This document shows positions 23,367 to 33,035 of a DNA stretch of 64,000 bases, piece by piece (positions within the stretch are counted from its first letter, which is position 1; every line of letters begins with the position of its first letter). The notes under the pieces were generated by a model. The model saw nothing but the letters and a program-made list of their open reading frames with translations. It did no database searches and was not told where the DNA came from. This stretch comes from Gymnopus androsaceus JB14. Lineage: Eukaryota > Basidiomycota > Agaricomycetes > Agaricales > Omphalotaceae. The position numbers and the translations under genes were made by a program. Location: the NCBI GenBank assembly GCA_009733575.1, contig ML769428.1:186001-250000 (forward strand), read 5' to 3'.

Positions 23367-25296
23367 TCACGCAAATAGTCTCTTGGTGTACCTAAGGAAG
23401 AATTCATTAATACGACACGGATACGCCCAGGAAAGACCACTTACGAGTTGAGGCCATGTACCCCTCCCTCTACCTGAGCACTAGCAGTCCTCAATTCAAA
23501 CCGCACTTTCCCGCTCATAACACTCTCCCTAAGCTCCGATATGCTCCTGATACCAATATCTTGGAACGAATGCTGCAATCCAGCATGCAGATAAGGAATG
23601 AACGCCTTGACGCTACCCTTGTCCTGCACATCGCCACTAACCCCCTGAGCCACCTTGACAGCGCTATTTTCCGAAAAATATCTCGAAGTAGCCGCATTCT
23701 CAATAGTATTGTCCTTCTTCGGTGACGGGTACTTGTTCGACCCCGACTGTACACCGTTGACCTTGGCCTTTGATTGCCCACCGGGCTTTCCCTGCTCCAT
23801 AGCCTCCAAACTTCCCATACCACGATAGGCTTTAACCCTCTTACCCTCGTGATAGAAGTACTCCCCGGGCGCTTCCTCAGTACCGGCAAGAAGTCCACCC
23901 ATCATCACAGCGCTGGCACCGAGAGTGACAGCCTTAACGATATGTCCAATGTTGGAGATTCCACCGTCGGCGATAACAGGGACGCCAAACTTGTTGGAAA
24001 ATTCGGATACGGCATAGACTGCTGTAGCTTGGGGCCGGCCGACTGCCATTACCTCCTGAGTAATACAGATAGACCCCGAGCCCATTCCGACACGAAGACC
24101 ATCAGCGCCTGCGGCGATGAGGGAGGCGGCTTGTTCGCGAGTTACCACATTGCCTGCGATTACTTCGAGTTTGGGGTATTTCTCCTTGATGTAATGAAGC
24201 ATCTCGATTTGGTAAAAAGAGTTGCCTTGAGAAGAGTCGATGATGACAACATCGAGTCCTGCGTCGACGAGGAGAGCTAGACGTTCTTGGTCAGAGGGCC
24301 GTGTACCGATAGACGCAGCTGCGTAAAGCTGCTTGGTTTCGGGATTTTTTGAGGCCAAAGGGTAGGATTGATTTTTAAGGAGATCGGAACGAGCGAGGAG
24401 GGTGATGAGGCAACCCTTGGAGTCGATGATGGGGAGTTTGCCTTTCTTGGAATCGCGAAGAATGTCGTTGGCTTCCAAGAGAGTAATACCTTGAGGGGCA
24501 GTGACCAAGTCGGTAACCATGACCTCGTGAAGAGAGGTCGATGGTTCGCGGAACTGGATATCACGAGAAGTGACGATTCCGACTAGTTTACCACCAAGTA
24601 CACCGGAGTCTGTAGGAGATTGTCAGTTTGATATTACGAGTTACAAGTTCCGGAGATATAAAAAGAGATAAAAGTTCCGAAGAGATGAATAATACAACAG
24701 CACATGAGTCATTTCATTCGAAATGGTCTGAGAAATAAGCAAAAAAGGCATCCTGTATCCTACTTACCAGTGACAGGAATACCACAGAATCCCAGCCTCG
24801 CTTTGATGTCAAGAACATCAGCAACGGTATGAGAGGGGGAAAGGACAACCGGGTCGGAGATGAATCCATTTTCATGTCGCTTGACCGCACGAACCATAGC
24901 AGCCTGTGAAGCTGGAGTTTGGTTGTGATGAATAACACCCAGACCACCCAGAAGCTGGTCGAATAAAAACATATTTAGAGTATATTCCAGATTCAAACAG
25001 ATCGATAAACGTACTGCAAGAGTAATAGCCATATCACCTTCAGTTACAGTGTCCATCGGACTACTCATAAAAGGTGTTTTAAGAACCACATTTCTCGTTA
25101 TACGAGATTCAGTGATAACCTCTGAAGCAGGAAAGTCGATTTTTCCTGGAAGCAGAAGGAAATCGTTATATGTGAGACCCCCGTTGACGCGGGAGTCCAT
25201 CAACTCGTTTACCGATAAGCCATCGGAATGAGAGTAAGTCTTCAAGTGCTCAAGAGCAGTTGAGGGATCGAGGAATGTAGAAGACTTGGAGGGCAT
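23367..25296 (-). CDS. IMPDH: inosine-5'-monophosphate dehydrogenase (IMPDH)
   Basis: IMPDH oxidises IMP to XMP with NAD, the rate-limiting step of guanine nucleotide synthesis in the cytosol. The protein starts [20 protein letters not shown] and has the substrate-barrel segment [20 protein letters not shown]. Two CBS-type motifs lie around residues 110-230. Then come the catalytic loop [19 protein letters not shown] with its Cys, [16 protein letters not shown] and the flap [20 protein letters not shown]. The C-terminus [17 protein letters not shown] is completed by a tiny last exon (23367-23391) across a 53-nt intron. Two more introns lie in the 5' third (about 24960-25020 and 24610-24770). 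The flap is about 25-30 residues longer than in human IMPDH. The frame is intact throughout. Confidence 0.96.
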
Positions 25297-25636
25297 ATAG
25301 GCGTTTTAGCCGAATTTTTTTCGGCTCGGGGATGAGCCTTATAAATGCCACGCGAAGAGCACGTGGAGAGATTGCCTGCCGGAGAACCTTGAACTTGAAG
25401 TCCATCGTCCTTCGTCCTAGCTTCTCAAGAATAACCTTGCTTTTTGACTGACTGGGATATCTAACAGCCGGAACGAATCACTCTGACAGACGGCCCGAGA
25501 CACGCGATTCCTTCATCATCTGCTCCCCCTTAATCCTCTACACCCAGGGCGAAACCGTCGAAACGATCCACTCATTCAACCTCATTCAAGTTGTGTCGTA
25601 GAAAAGCTCACTTCTAGTTCTTCGTATCGCCCTGAA
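25297..25636. other. IMPDH upstream region
   Basis: 5' flank of IMPDH and of the kinase relic. It shows pyrimidine/purine-rich tracts and no ORF of interest. Confidence 0.35.
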
Positions 25637-27476
25637 ATGAAAGCTGACGCCAAAAGAGACGTCGTGATCAGCAACCTTCCGAGAACGTCACTTGACGACT
25701 ACTTCGCTAATATTTTACCATCACTTCCCGAATCGCTGGAAGGAAAGGGGACACTATCGTCCAAAATCTGAACGCCTCTGGAATGGTTTCAACCAAGGGT
25801 CGATGGAAAGGTTTCTCGAGGGATCTAAAGGATCAGATGCAGGAAACTTCAAGAAGTTGGGTACTATATTTGAAGAGGTTATTGCTGTGGCAAAGAATTT
25901 GGACGAGAGTCTGAACAAAACATTCGAACTCTTTGTCGAACCAAATACATCTATGCGCCATCTTCATGGTGGCAAGTCACGGATTCACAAAAGAAAAGGC
26001 TGGATAGGAGGTAAGTGGTAAGCAGAAAGAGAAAGTTGCGTGCAGGAGGATGAGCATCGGCATTCGTGGTTTGATCTTGCCCACCCACAAGAGTTCAAGC
26101 TCGCTGAAAGTCCGTCCGGGGTACGTTCCCCGTAATATTGTTGCTTCTCACCTAACAATTTGGAATTGGATGCTTGAAAAGTAGTCTAAAGCAGCCACAG
26201 ACTTTAGCTTTAGATCCTCGTCGACGGTTCACAACGGGTACTGCTATTGAGAATTGTACTACTCGCCTCTGGTTTTTGAGTCGAGCTACGCTCTTTACGA
26301 CCGAGTCAGTCAATTTTTTGAGGGTGAGAGCTTTTGATCCACGTCGGTGTTCTCATCCTCGATCTTCTGACAAGATCACACGGCTTGTCCATCTTCACCT
26401 CTCCCTCGCATTCTCGTCTCCTACTGCTCTGGCCGGGATCCTTCCACTAATGTTTCGCGCGTGGATCCTATTTCACACCAACGCAACTACAAGATCACCA
26501 TTGGCATGAAGAGAGGTGAAGAGACCTATACGACAGTGTCTGTCATGTTCCGCTGATAGTCCGATGGGTAGTGCCGCGCGCGCCTGGCTCGTTGACTCCA
26601 ATGGCAGAATATGAGTTCTGAAGGGTGTCTGGATAGACAAGCGTTAGTCAGGGCGACGACACCGCTGACAAGTTATGCCGCCATCTGTTAATTCCTCGTA
26701 CCTACTGTAAAGCGTGCGTCAAAGGTGTCGAAATGATATCACAGCTGTTGTGATCTGTCTGGTCAAACTTCACCTGTTTCTGCAGCCTTCGCTCAGAGTC
26801 ATGGCCTCGAGCGAGATTCTGTTTCGCAGTCTCTCCGTCCGCAGTCTCTCCGCCAATTGCAGCCGAGAATTCATCTCTCCTCCGAGTCATCAGAGTAGCC
26901 TCTGGTACACGTTCAACACTGATGAATTTTCTCCTGCTGGATCTTGACAATGAACCTCCTCGAAAGCACGTACTGCCAAATCCTCCGTTTTCTTATAATT
27001 CTTTGCACGACCTAGAGTCGATGTGGTGGATTATTTTATACGTGCTATTCTTTGACGAAGATAGAGCGCGATTCTGCCCCCAACTTGGAGCGCCAAAAAC
27101 AGATGAATCAGTTGTTTGATGGAAAAATGAAAGCCAACTTCCGTCGGGACTTTTTCCACTTTCCAGCCAAGTTCCTTAATGCTGCTACGCAGTGCTTATC
27201 TCCTAGGTTTGGCCCTGCTTTGGAGATGCTTTGGAGTCTATCGGAAACCCTGATCAATGCTTACACTCGTTTGGTCGCTTTATGAAATGGACTAGCGCTT
27301 TGAAGGCGGACAAGTGCTGGACCGGAACTTGACAATGAATGGAAGAACAAGAATTTGAAGTCGAAGTGAGTAGATCTTGCTTATTTCTTTTACTCCATTA
27401 TGTTGTCTCTCTCTCTCGTTTCTTAGGCCAACATCGTCGTCTCTACGGAGAAGTCTGCAAAGTTTGGCTACTAGCT
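25637..27476 (+). pseudogene. decayed FunK1-type fungal protein kinase
   Basis: Pieces of a FunK1-family kinase appear in order but in different frames. The N-terminal block from ATG 25637 reads MKADAKRDVVISNLPRTSLD then DYFANILPSLPESLEG. Then comes the TTRLW signature (ENCTTRLWFLSRATLF, about 26245-26310). A C-lobe block follows (PFSYNSLHDLESMWWIILYV, about 26980-27050), then a tail helix (RQKQMNQLF...LSETLINAYTRL, 27088-27280) and a last short exon ending FGY at 27476. The change from VLFF to KIERDSAPNLE near 27050 needs a one-base shift. No intact HRD or DFG-type catalytic motif was found between the blocks. Its 3' end overlaps the secreted-protein copy on the other strand as part of a duplicated segment. 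Confidence 0.55.
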
Positions 27477-27799
27477 AGTACTGTATCTTTGCTTCATATA
27501 TATATTACAATTACTGATTTGTATAACTTCTTCATTAACATTCAAATCCCTAGCCAGTGACAACCAGCTACTGTGGAAAAGGGTGTTAGTAATGATGGAA
27601 GAGTACGAAGGACAAAGACTCTGAACACACAGGCTTTGCTCCCTTGGAAGCTCGAGATCGAGTAAAGACGATCAGGTTGTGCAAGTGAGGCCATTTGCTC
27701 CGTTAGTGCAAGCTGCAATAACAAATTAGTGCCCTTCTTTCATTGGAACAGTGCGAGGTACTTACAACCATTAATAACGTTTCCGTCCGAGTAGTAAGC

Positions 27800-27807
27800 A
27801 CAGGAGG
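27800..27807. repeat. target-site duplication, left copy (ACAGGAGG)
   Basis: Identical to 28322-28329, where it is part of codons 40-42 of the interrupted gene. Confidence 0.93.
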
Positions 27808-28321
27808 CAGTGTTCTACCAAAGGCCTAAGCCTTAAGTACATAGGCCTTAAGTTAAGGCCTTATGTTAAGGCTTCAGGATTTTCCTCAGATCCCTTAAGG
27901 CCTTAACAAAGGCTTAAGTGGCTGTGTCCCAAGCCAAAAGGGAAATATGTAGGAATATTCAATAAAGTCTCATTTTTCTACCTTTTACTTGATATTTCCA
28001 TAATCAATCAATAATCCAGAAGGATACTTAGTTGATGAAGTGCAGAGTTTATGGAGACACTGGTGTTGCACTGGGCTGTTGAAGGTGCTAACAAGATTGG
28101 CAATAATGAAGAATAAATTATAAATTATAATGTAGAAGTATTTTGTATAACACAAAATTTCATTACTTTCCTGTGGCACTGGCCTGACATGGTCAGTTTA
28201 AAAATAATAAAAAATGAATTATCAACCTAAGGCTTAATTAAGGCCTTAAATTAAGGCCTTAAATGGGCTTAAGCCCTAAAGATTTTGAGATTGTTATTTA
28301 AGGGCTTATGGTAGAACACTG
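27808..28321. mobile_element. hAT-type MITE (514 bp, 8-bp target duplication)
   Basis: The element is bounded by perfect 13-bp terminal inverted repeats, CAGTGTTCTACCA on the left and its complement on the right. The same 8-bp sequence ACAGGAGG flanks it at 27800-27807 and 28322-28329. An 8-bp duplication plus CAGTG ends indicate hAT superfamily mobilisation. Inside, AGGCCTTAAG/TTAAGGCC words recur near both ends and can pair as extended subterminal inverted repeats. The middle is AT-rich with no transposase, so it is non-autonomous. It interrupts the first exon of secreted-protein copy A. Confidence 0.93.
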
Positions 28322-28447
28322 ACAGGAGGCCCCGAAAGTGTGCTGACAATTATTCGGACACTGGCAAGCGCTGTCGGGGTCGGGGGCAATGGCCCCAACA
28401 CCGATGGCTGCGACGAGGATGGCGGAGACGACTGCGAAAAATTTCAT

Positions 28448-28780
28448 GATTGAGAAATTCTGTAGAGGCTAAGAGTAGATTTTGTATGTCTGTTGTTTGG
28501 GATGAGGTTGGAAGACGATTTTTTGGCCTCTTATATAGGATTTGGTCGGTCCAAGGGCCCGGGATGAGCCCGATACAGCCATGGCGTGCAAGATTCTCCA
28601 AGTGAATCAAGTCGTAAACGTGGAGCCCATTTGACAAAATCAACTGGTATGTATTGTTGTGCAACGTATGCGACTTTGAAACGACTCTACAGTTAACTAT
28701 AAAGGTGGAGTAGTAGCATCGCTTAGACGCAAACATTCTTAACTAGTTAGTTGGGGGCCAAGGGTTGGGAGTCAAGGGTT
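28448..28780. other. promoter side of secreted-protein copy A
   Basis: Contains the TATA-like box at 28530-28537 for copy A on the minus strand and no other gene. Confidence 0.5.
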
Positions 28781-29861
28781 ACAGGTCGACATACCCGCAC
28801 AACCGCCTTCGTCAATAATGATATTAATATTAATATTAAGGTAGAGTAGTCAGTTCTGCTCTCCGTTGTACTTACAATAGAAGGTTTTACTTATTTTGTC
28901 AATATACTCCAACAGGTATTTGTTCTTGATGAAGGTCGTAGCGCATGTTGACCACAGGTATGCTCCATCCATTCAATCTCATTGTCGGGTAAGAAAGTAA
29001 ATCCTTTGTTTCAATGCATAGAACCGAGCTACTCAACCTAACAGGTCGTTCCGCAAGTGTATACCGCATCGGTGTATAGATTTGTACTCCAAAGGATGCG
29101 GAGTCTGCTTGGTTATGCATATGTTGAGTACTGTTTTCTATAACCTGGACGAGTCAAGACCCGCAGCTTGACAAGTGTACAGTAGCTCCGTATTTTGCTT
29201 CATGCTTGATTACCATCTCTAATTCATAGCGTCAAAGTTGGTAGGATGGTCGTGCGAAGTATTGTGTTACTTTTACGCCTTTGGTTGAAGAGCTGGATCC
29301 ACTCTGCTCCTAAATCACTAGGTATTTAATCGAAAACAATCAACAGAGTTTTGGTCAAAGGCAACCGAATGAACTTTTGGAGCATAGTTGTCGAGGCTCT
29401 GCATGAATTCAAGAGCGGTGAATGCCTCAAGGCTGAACTCTGTCGGTGAAATAAATGCAGATGAATAACGACTCCACATACTACGACCGCAGCGCTGTAT
29501 TCACGTATTCGAGACTCCAGAGTCTGAACGCACCTGTTTAAAACAGCCATACAGCATTAGTAAGTATTAAATGTGTTCATATCTATCCGATGGCTCCACG
29601 TACCATTAAGTAAAAAATACAGCGATACTGAAGACTCTAGAGTCCCGCCTTAGAATGCACCTCGCCCCTAACGCAGCACCACAATTCAAGCAACTGGTAA
29701 AGACAATGTAAAGTTATGGCTGTGACCATTGAAATGAGGACTTACCACCGCCCAAGAGCATCGTCCGAGTAGGTTCCGTGCGCGCGTCACGGTATTACCA
29801 CTTCATGGGAAAAGCTTCAGTGAGGTATTATCCGCGCCAGGCGAAAAACGACCAGAGGTAG

Positions 29862-29869
29862 TATAAAAG
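29862..29869 (+). promoter_or_regulatory. TATA box of secreted-protein copy B
   Basis: TATAAAAG lies 94 bp upstream of ATG 29956; the same box occurs at the same distance in copy C. Confidence 0.7.
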
Positions 29870-29955
29870 CCGCACTGGAAAGCCTTATTTACCCATTCTC
29901 AGCCACCCACAATCGAAAGACAACCTTTCACTCGATCTCATACATCTTCATTACT

Positions 29956-30212
29956 ATGAAATTCTTTGCCATCGTCTCTGCCATTCTCGTCGCGGCCATC
30001 GGTGTTGGCGCCATTGCCCCCGACCCCGACAGCGCTTGCCAGTGCCCGAACAACTGTCAACACACTTTCGGGGCCTCCTGCGCATACTACTCGGACGGAA
30101 ACGTTATCGACGGATGTTAGTACTCTACTGTCCCACTAAAATTGCCCATACTTACCTTGAATCCATTATAGCTTGCGTTAACGGTGCAAACGGTCTCACT
30201 TGCTCTACGTGA
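29956..30212 (+). CDS. small secreted six-cysteine protein, copy B
   Basis: A 66-residue precursor is encoded by exons 29956-30115 and 30172-30212, with a 56-nt intron starting GTTAGT. The signal peptide is MKFFAIVSAILVAAIGVGAI. The mature part carries six cysteines in the pattern C-x-C-x3-C-x(n)-C-x(n)-C-x(n)-C (SACQCPNNC, GASC, DGSC, LTC) and ends CST. Small cysteine-rich secreted proteins with this CQCPNNC start occur widely in agarics, and their function is generally unknown. No enzyme motif is visible. This is the only one of the three copies with a simple intact structure. Confidence 0.8.
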
Positions 30213-31905
30213 GTGGTCCTCGGAGTCTGTAGATCCTTAGCGATATATCCAGTAGGTCTTATTAAATTCTCAACATTGACGATTCTTACCAGACACTTGT
30301 TTTGCTTCTTAGGCACCTCTGTAGTCCCAGACATTATTTAAAGAAATTGTACTATAGTGTTTGAATCAAAATACATTTTGTATGCGTCTTGAACACATGT
30401 CGGAGTGACAAGCCTTGTTACACACTAGGTTGTTTCGTTTGAGACTTCCGAGCCCAAAGGAACAGGCAGATTTGAGGTGGTAGCCTAGGACTACGGAAAA
30501 CATCTTGCGATACCAGTAGCAGCAGTACTTGCTTAGTCTTGAGCTATATGCGCCTTTTCGGGGTTAAAATTTGGAATTTTACTGCTTTTGCATCGAGATA
30601 AACGCTTTATTCAATGGAGAATAGAGGATCATCATCATCATCTGAGATGGTCGTCAAAAGTGCGAGTTGAGATTTGCATGTGGTCGGCCCGGGTTTGCCT
30701 TCATCCGGCGTTACTTCGAGTCCTTCAAACCATAATACTTACTTCCATGAACGATGGGCAGTTGGCGACCACATGCGCTTAGCATTGGGTAGGTAATTGC
30801 AGCGATGTTTCAGCGGGGCGCTGGGCTAACAGGTCGGCAGCAATTAACAATATTAATATTGGATTAGTCAGTTCTGCTCTCCATCGTGATTCGTAGAAGG
30901 CTTTACTTAACAATATATTATACTCCAACGGGTAATTGTACTTGATGAGGTGGTAGCGCTGTTGACGCTAGGTGCTCCATCCATTCAATGTCACTGTCGG
31001 GTAAGAAGGTAAATATTCTTTCATGGAACTGCGCTCGCAACTGAACAAGGGTTTCGCAACTGTATATCACATCGGTGTATAGAGCTGTACTCCAACGGAT
31101 CCGGAGTCTGCTTGGATATGGCATATGTACTATTTTCTCTGAGAACACCTGGACCAGCCTTCAAGACCACAGCTTTACAAGTATACAGTAAGTAGTTCCT
31201 TGTTTTGCTTCATGCTCCATTACCACCTCGAATTATGATGTTGATTCATACGTCGAAGCAGATAGGATGATCGTGCGTAAGTACTGTGTTAATACCGGTA
31301 CCTTTATGCCCTAGAACGTCGTAGAGTTCTGGTTGAAGGGCTTGATCCACTCGGCTCCTAAATCATTGGGTATTCAATCGAAAACCATCAATAAAGATTT
31401 AGTCAAAGGCTACCGAATAGACTTTTGGAACATAGTTATCGAGGCTCTGCAGGAATTCAAGAGCAGTAAATGCCTCAAGGCTGAACTACATCGGTGAAAT
31501 AGATACAGATGAACAATGGCTCCATTTACTGCGACAGCAGCGCAATATTCACGTATTCGAGGCTCCAAAGTCTAAATGCACCTTTCTGTCTAAAACACCA
31601 ATACAGCACTAGTAGTGCATAGATGCGTAAACTCAAGTTCATATGTATCCGACGGCTCCACGTACCATTAAATAACAATTGCAGCAATACTGAAGGCTCC
31701 AGAATCCCGCCTTAGAATGAATGCACCTCGCCCCTAACGCAGCACCACAATTCAAGCAACTGGCAAATACAATGTAGTAAATCATGGCTGTGACCATTGA
31801 AATGAGGACTTACCACCGCCCAAGAGCATCGTCCGAGTAGGTTCCGTGCGCGCGTCACGGTATTACCACTCCATATTATTCACCCTGAAAAAGAACCAAA
31901 AGTGG

Positions 31906-31913
31906 TATAAAAG
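31906..31913 (+). promoter_or_regulatory. TATA box of secreted-protein copy C
   Basis: TATAAAAG, 94 bp upstream of ATG 32000, in a promoter nearly identical to that of copy B. Confidence 0.7.
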
Positions 31914-31999
31914 TGGAACTGCAAAGCCCTACTTACCCATTCCCAACCACCCACAATCGAAAGACAACTTCTTTCTCGATCTCGTACATCTTCATCACT

Positions 32000-32253
32000 A
32001 TGAAATTCTTCGCCATCGTCTCTGCCATTCTCGTTGCGACCGTCGGTGTTGGCGCTATTGCCCCCGACCCCGACAGCGCTTGCCAGTGCCCGAACAATTG
32101 TCAGCACACTTTCGGGGCCTCCTGCGCATACTACTCGGACGGAAACGTTATCGATGGATGTAAGTACTCTGCTCGCACCGTTCCAATGAAAGATGGGCAC
32201 TCATTATTGCAGCCTGCACTAACGGAGCGAATGGCCTCACTTGCACAACCTGA
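32000..32253 (+). CDS. small secreted six-cysteine protein, copy C
   Basis: Exon 1 (32000-32159) encodes MKFFAIVSAILVATVGVGAI and the same six-cysteine start as copy B. A 53-nt intron with GTAAGT donor leads to exon 32213-32253 (C..GANGLTCTT, stop), giving 66 residues. Intron and last exon are of the copy-A type, while exon 1 and the promoter are of the copy-B type. A second possible last exon, of the copy-B type, lies at 32652-32692. Reading straight through the donor gives a 141-codon open frame that I consider non-functional. Confidence 0.78.
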
Positions 32254-32259
32254 TGGTCT

Positions 32260-32600
32260 TTACTCGATCTCGAGCTCCCAAGGGAGCAGAGCCTGTGCGT
32301 TCGAGTCTTTGTCCTTCATACTTTTCCATCATTACTAACGCCCTTTTTCACAGTAGCTGGTCGTCACTGGCTAGGGATTTGAATATTAATGAAGAAGTTA
32401 CGCAAATCAGTAATTGTAATATATATATGTGAAGCAAAGATACTACGTACTAGCTAAACTTCGCAGACTCCTCCGCAGAGACGACGATAATGGCCTGAGA
32501 AACGAAAGAGAGAGAGCCAACACAGTGTAGTAAAGAAAAAAAAGCACTCACTTCGAATTTGAGTTCTTGCTCTTCCATTCATCGACAAGTTCCAAATCCC
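32260..32600 (-). pseudogene. transposed copy of the FunK1-like kinase 3' end
   Basis: The sequence matches the reverse complement of about 27340-27660, including the last kinase exon (GAAGAGCAAGAACTCAAATT region at 32550-32580) in the antisense direction. It arrived as part of the copy-A segment now embedded in copy C. It carries no complete exon set. Confidence 0.6.
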
Positions 32601-32651
32601 CGTCACTTTTAGTGGCTAAAAGTGCCCATGCTTACCTTGAATTCATTATAG

Positions 32652-32692
32652 CTTGCGTTGACGGAGCGAACGGTCTTACTTGTTCTACGTGA
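32652..32692 (+). other. alternative last exon of secreted-protein copy C
   Basis: After TTATAG this 41-nt exon would splice in the same phase as the first last exon and encode SCVDGANGLTCST and a stop. It is the duplicate of copy B's exon 30172-30212. Use would require skipping 32213-32253 over a 492-nt intron, which is long for this genome, so it may be a relic. Confidence 0.5.
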
Positions 32693-33035
32693 ACTCGGAG
32701 TCCACAGGTCCTTAACACATATCCAGTAGGTCTTATCTATTGACGATTCTCACTAGAGGCCGACTTTGTTTCTCAAGCATCCTCGATATTCATTAATTGA
32801 AGAAATTGTACAATATTTGGTGCACACTAGTTTCAACCTAGTGGGTTGCTTCGTTTGAGTCTTCAGAGCCGAGCTGCTCATGCCAGTTTGGTGCTGCTTG
32901 TATAATAGCCTTTTCAGTTGAGTAAATGGCTTTTGGGGTTGAAAGAATTTTTTTGGAATGTCAATGCTTTTCCGTCTGGATAGACACCCTATTGAATAGA
33001 GAATGGAGGATGCGAGATGGTCGTCAAAAACGAGT

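Larger units (their letters stand above)
27672..28447 (-). pseudogene. small secreted six-cysteine protein, copy A, split by a hAT-type MITE
   Basis: This is the same gene as the copies at 29956 and 32000. From ATG 28447 the exon reads a signal peptide (MKFFAVVSAILVAAIGVGAI) and QCPNNCQHTFGASC, which is codon 42, ending at 28322. A 514-bp element follows, and the coding sequence resumes at 27799 with AYYSDGNVING. A GT-AG intron (27713-27765) leads to exon 27672-27712, which ends in C..GANGLTCTT. Removing the element and one copy of the 8-bp duplication restores the same exon structure as the intact paralogues, so the insertion is recent. A TATATAAG box sits at 28530-28537, about 85 bp upstream. 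Confidence 0.85.
28781..30668 (+). repeat. tandem segmental duplication, copy 1 (about 1.9 kb)
   Basis: Shared with 30829-33035 in the same orientation. Matching landmarks include AGTCAGTTCTGCTCTCC near the start, a long promoter stretch with CACCTCGCCCCTAACGCAG, the secreted-protein gene, and GAGATGGTCGTCAAAA near the end. Divergence by substitutions and small indels is moderate in the flanks and low in exon 1. About 1.1 kb upstream of the gene is included. Confidence 0.85.
30829..33035 (+). repeat. tandem segmental duplication, copy 2 (about 2.2 kb, with internal mosaic)
   Basis: Second copy of the 28781-30668 unit. It is longer because 32160-32600 has been replaced or inserted with sequence that matches the reverse complement of about 27340-27765 (intron, last exon, 3' flank and kinase tail of copy A). 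After about 32605 it returns to copy-B-like sequence. Confidence 0.8.

Noticed and set aside
23774..24280. 168-codon ORF on the plus strand inside IMPDH
   Set aside because: It is antisense to the most conserved part of IMPDH and its sequence follows the codon pattern of that gene; no family features.
31913..32338. 141-codon ORF through secreted-protein copy C
   Set aside because: It starts upstream of the TATA-to-ATG interval and reads through a good GTAAGT donor; paralogues show the exon-intron structure instead.
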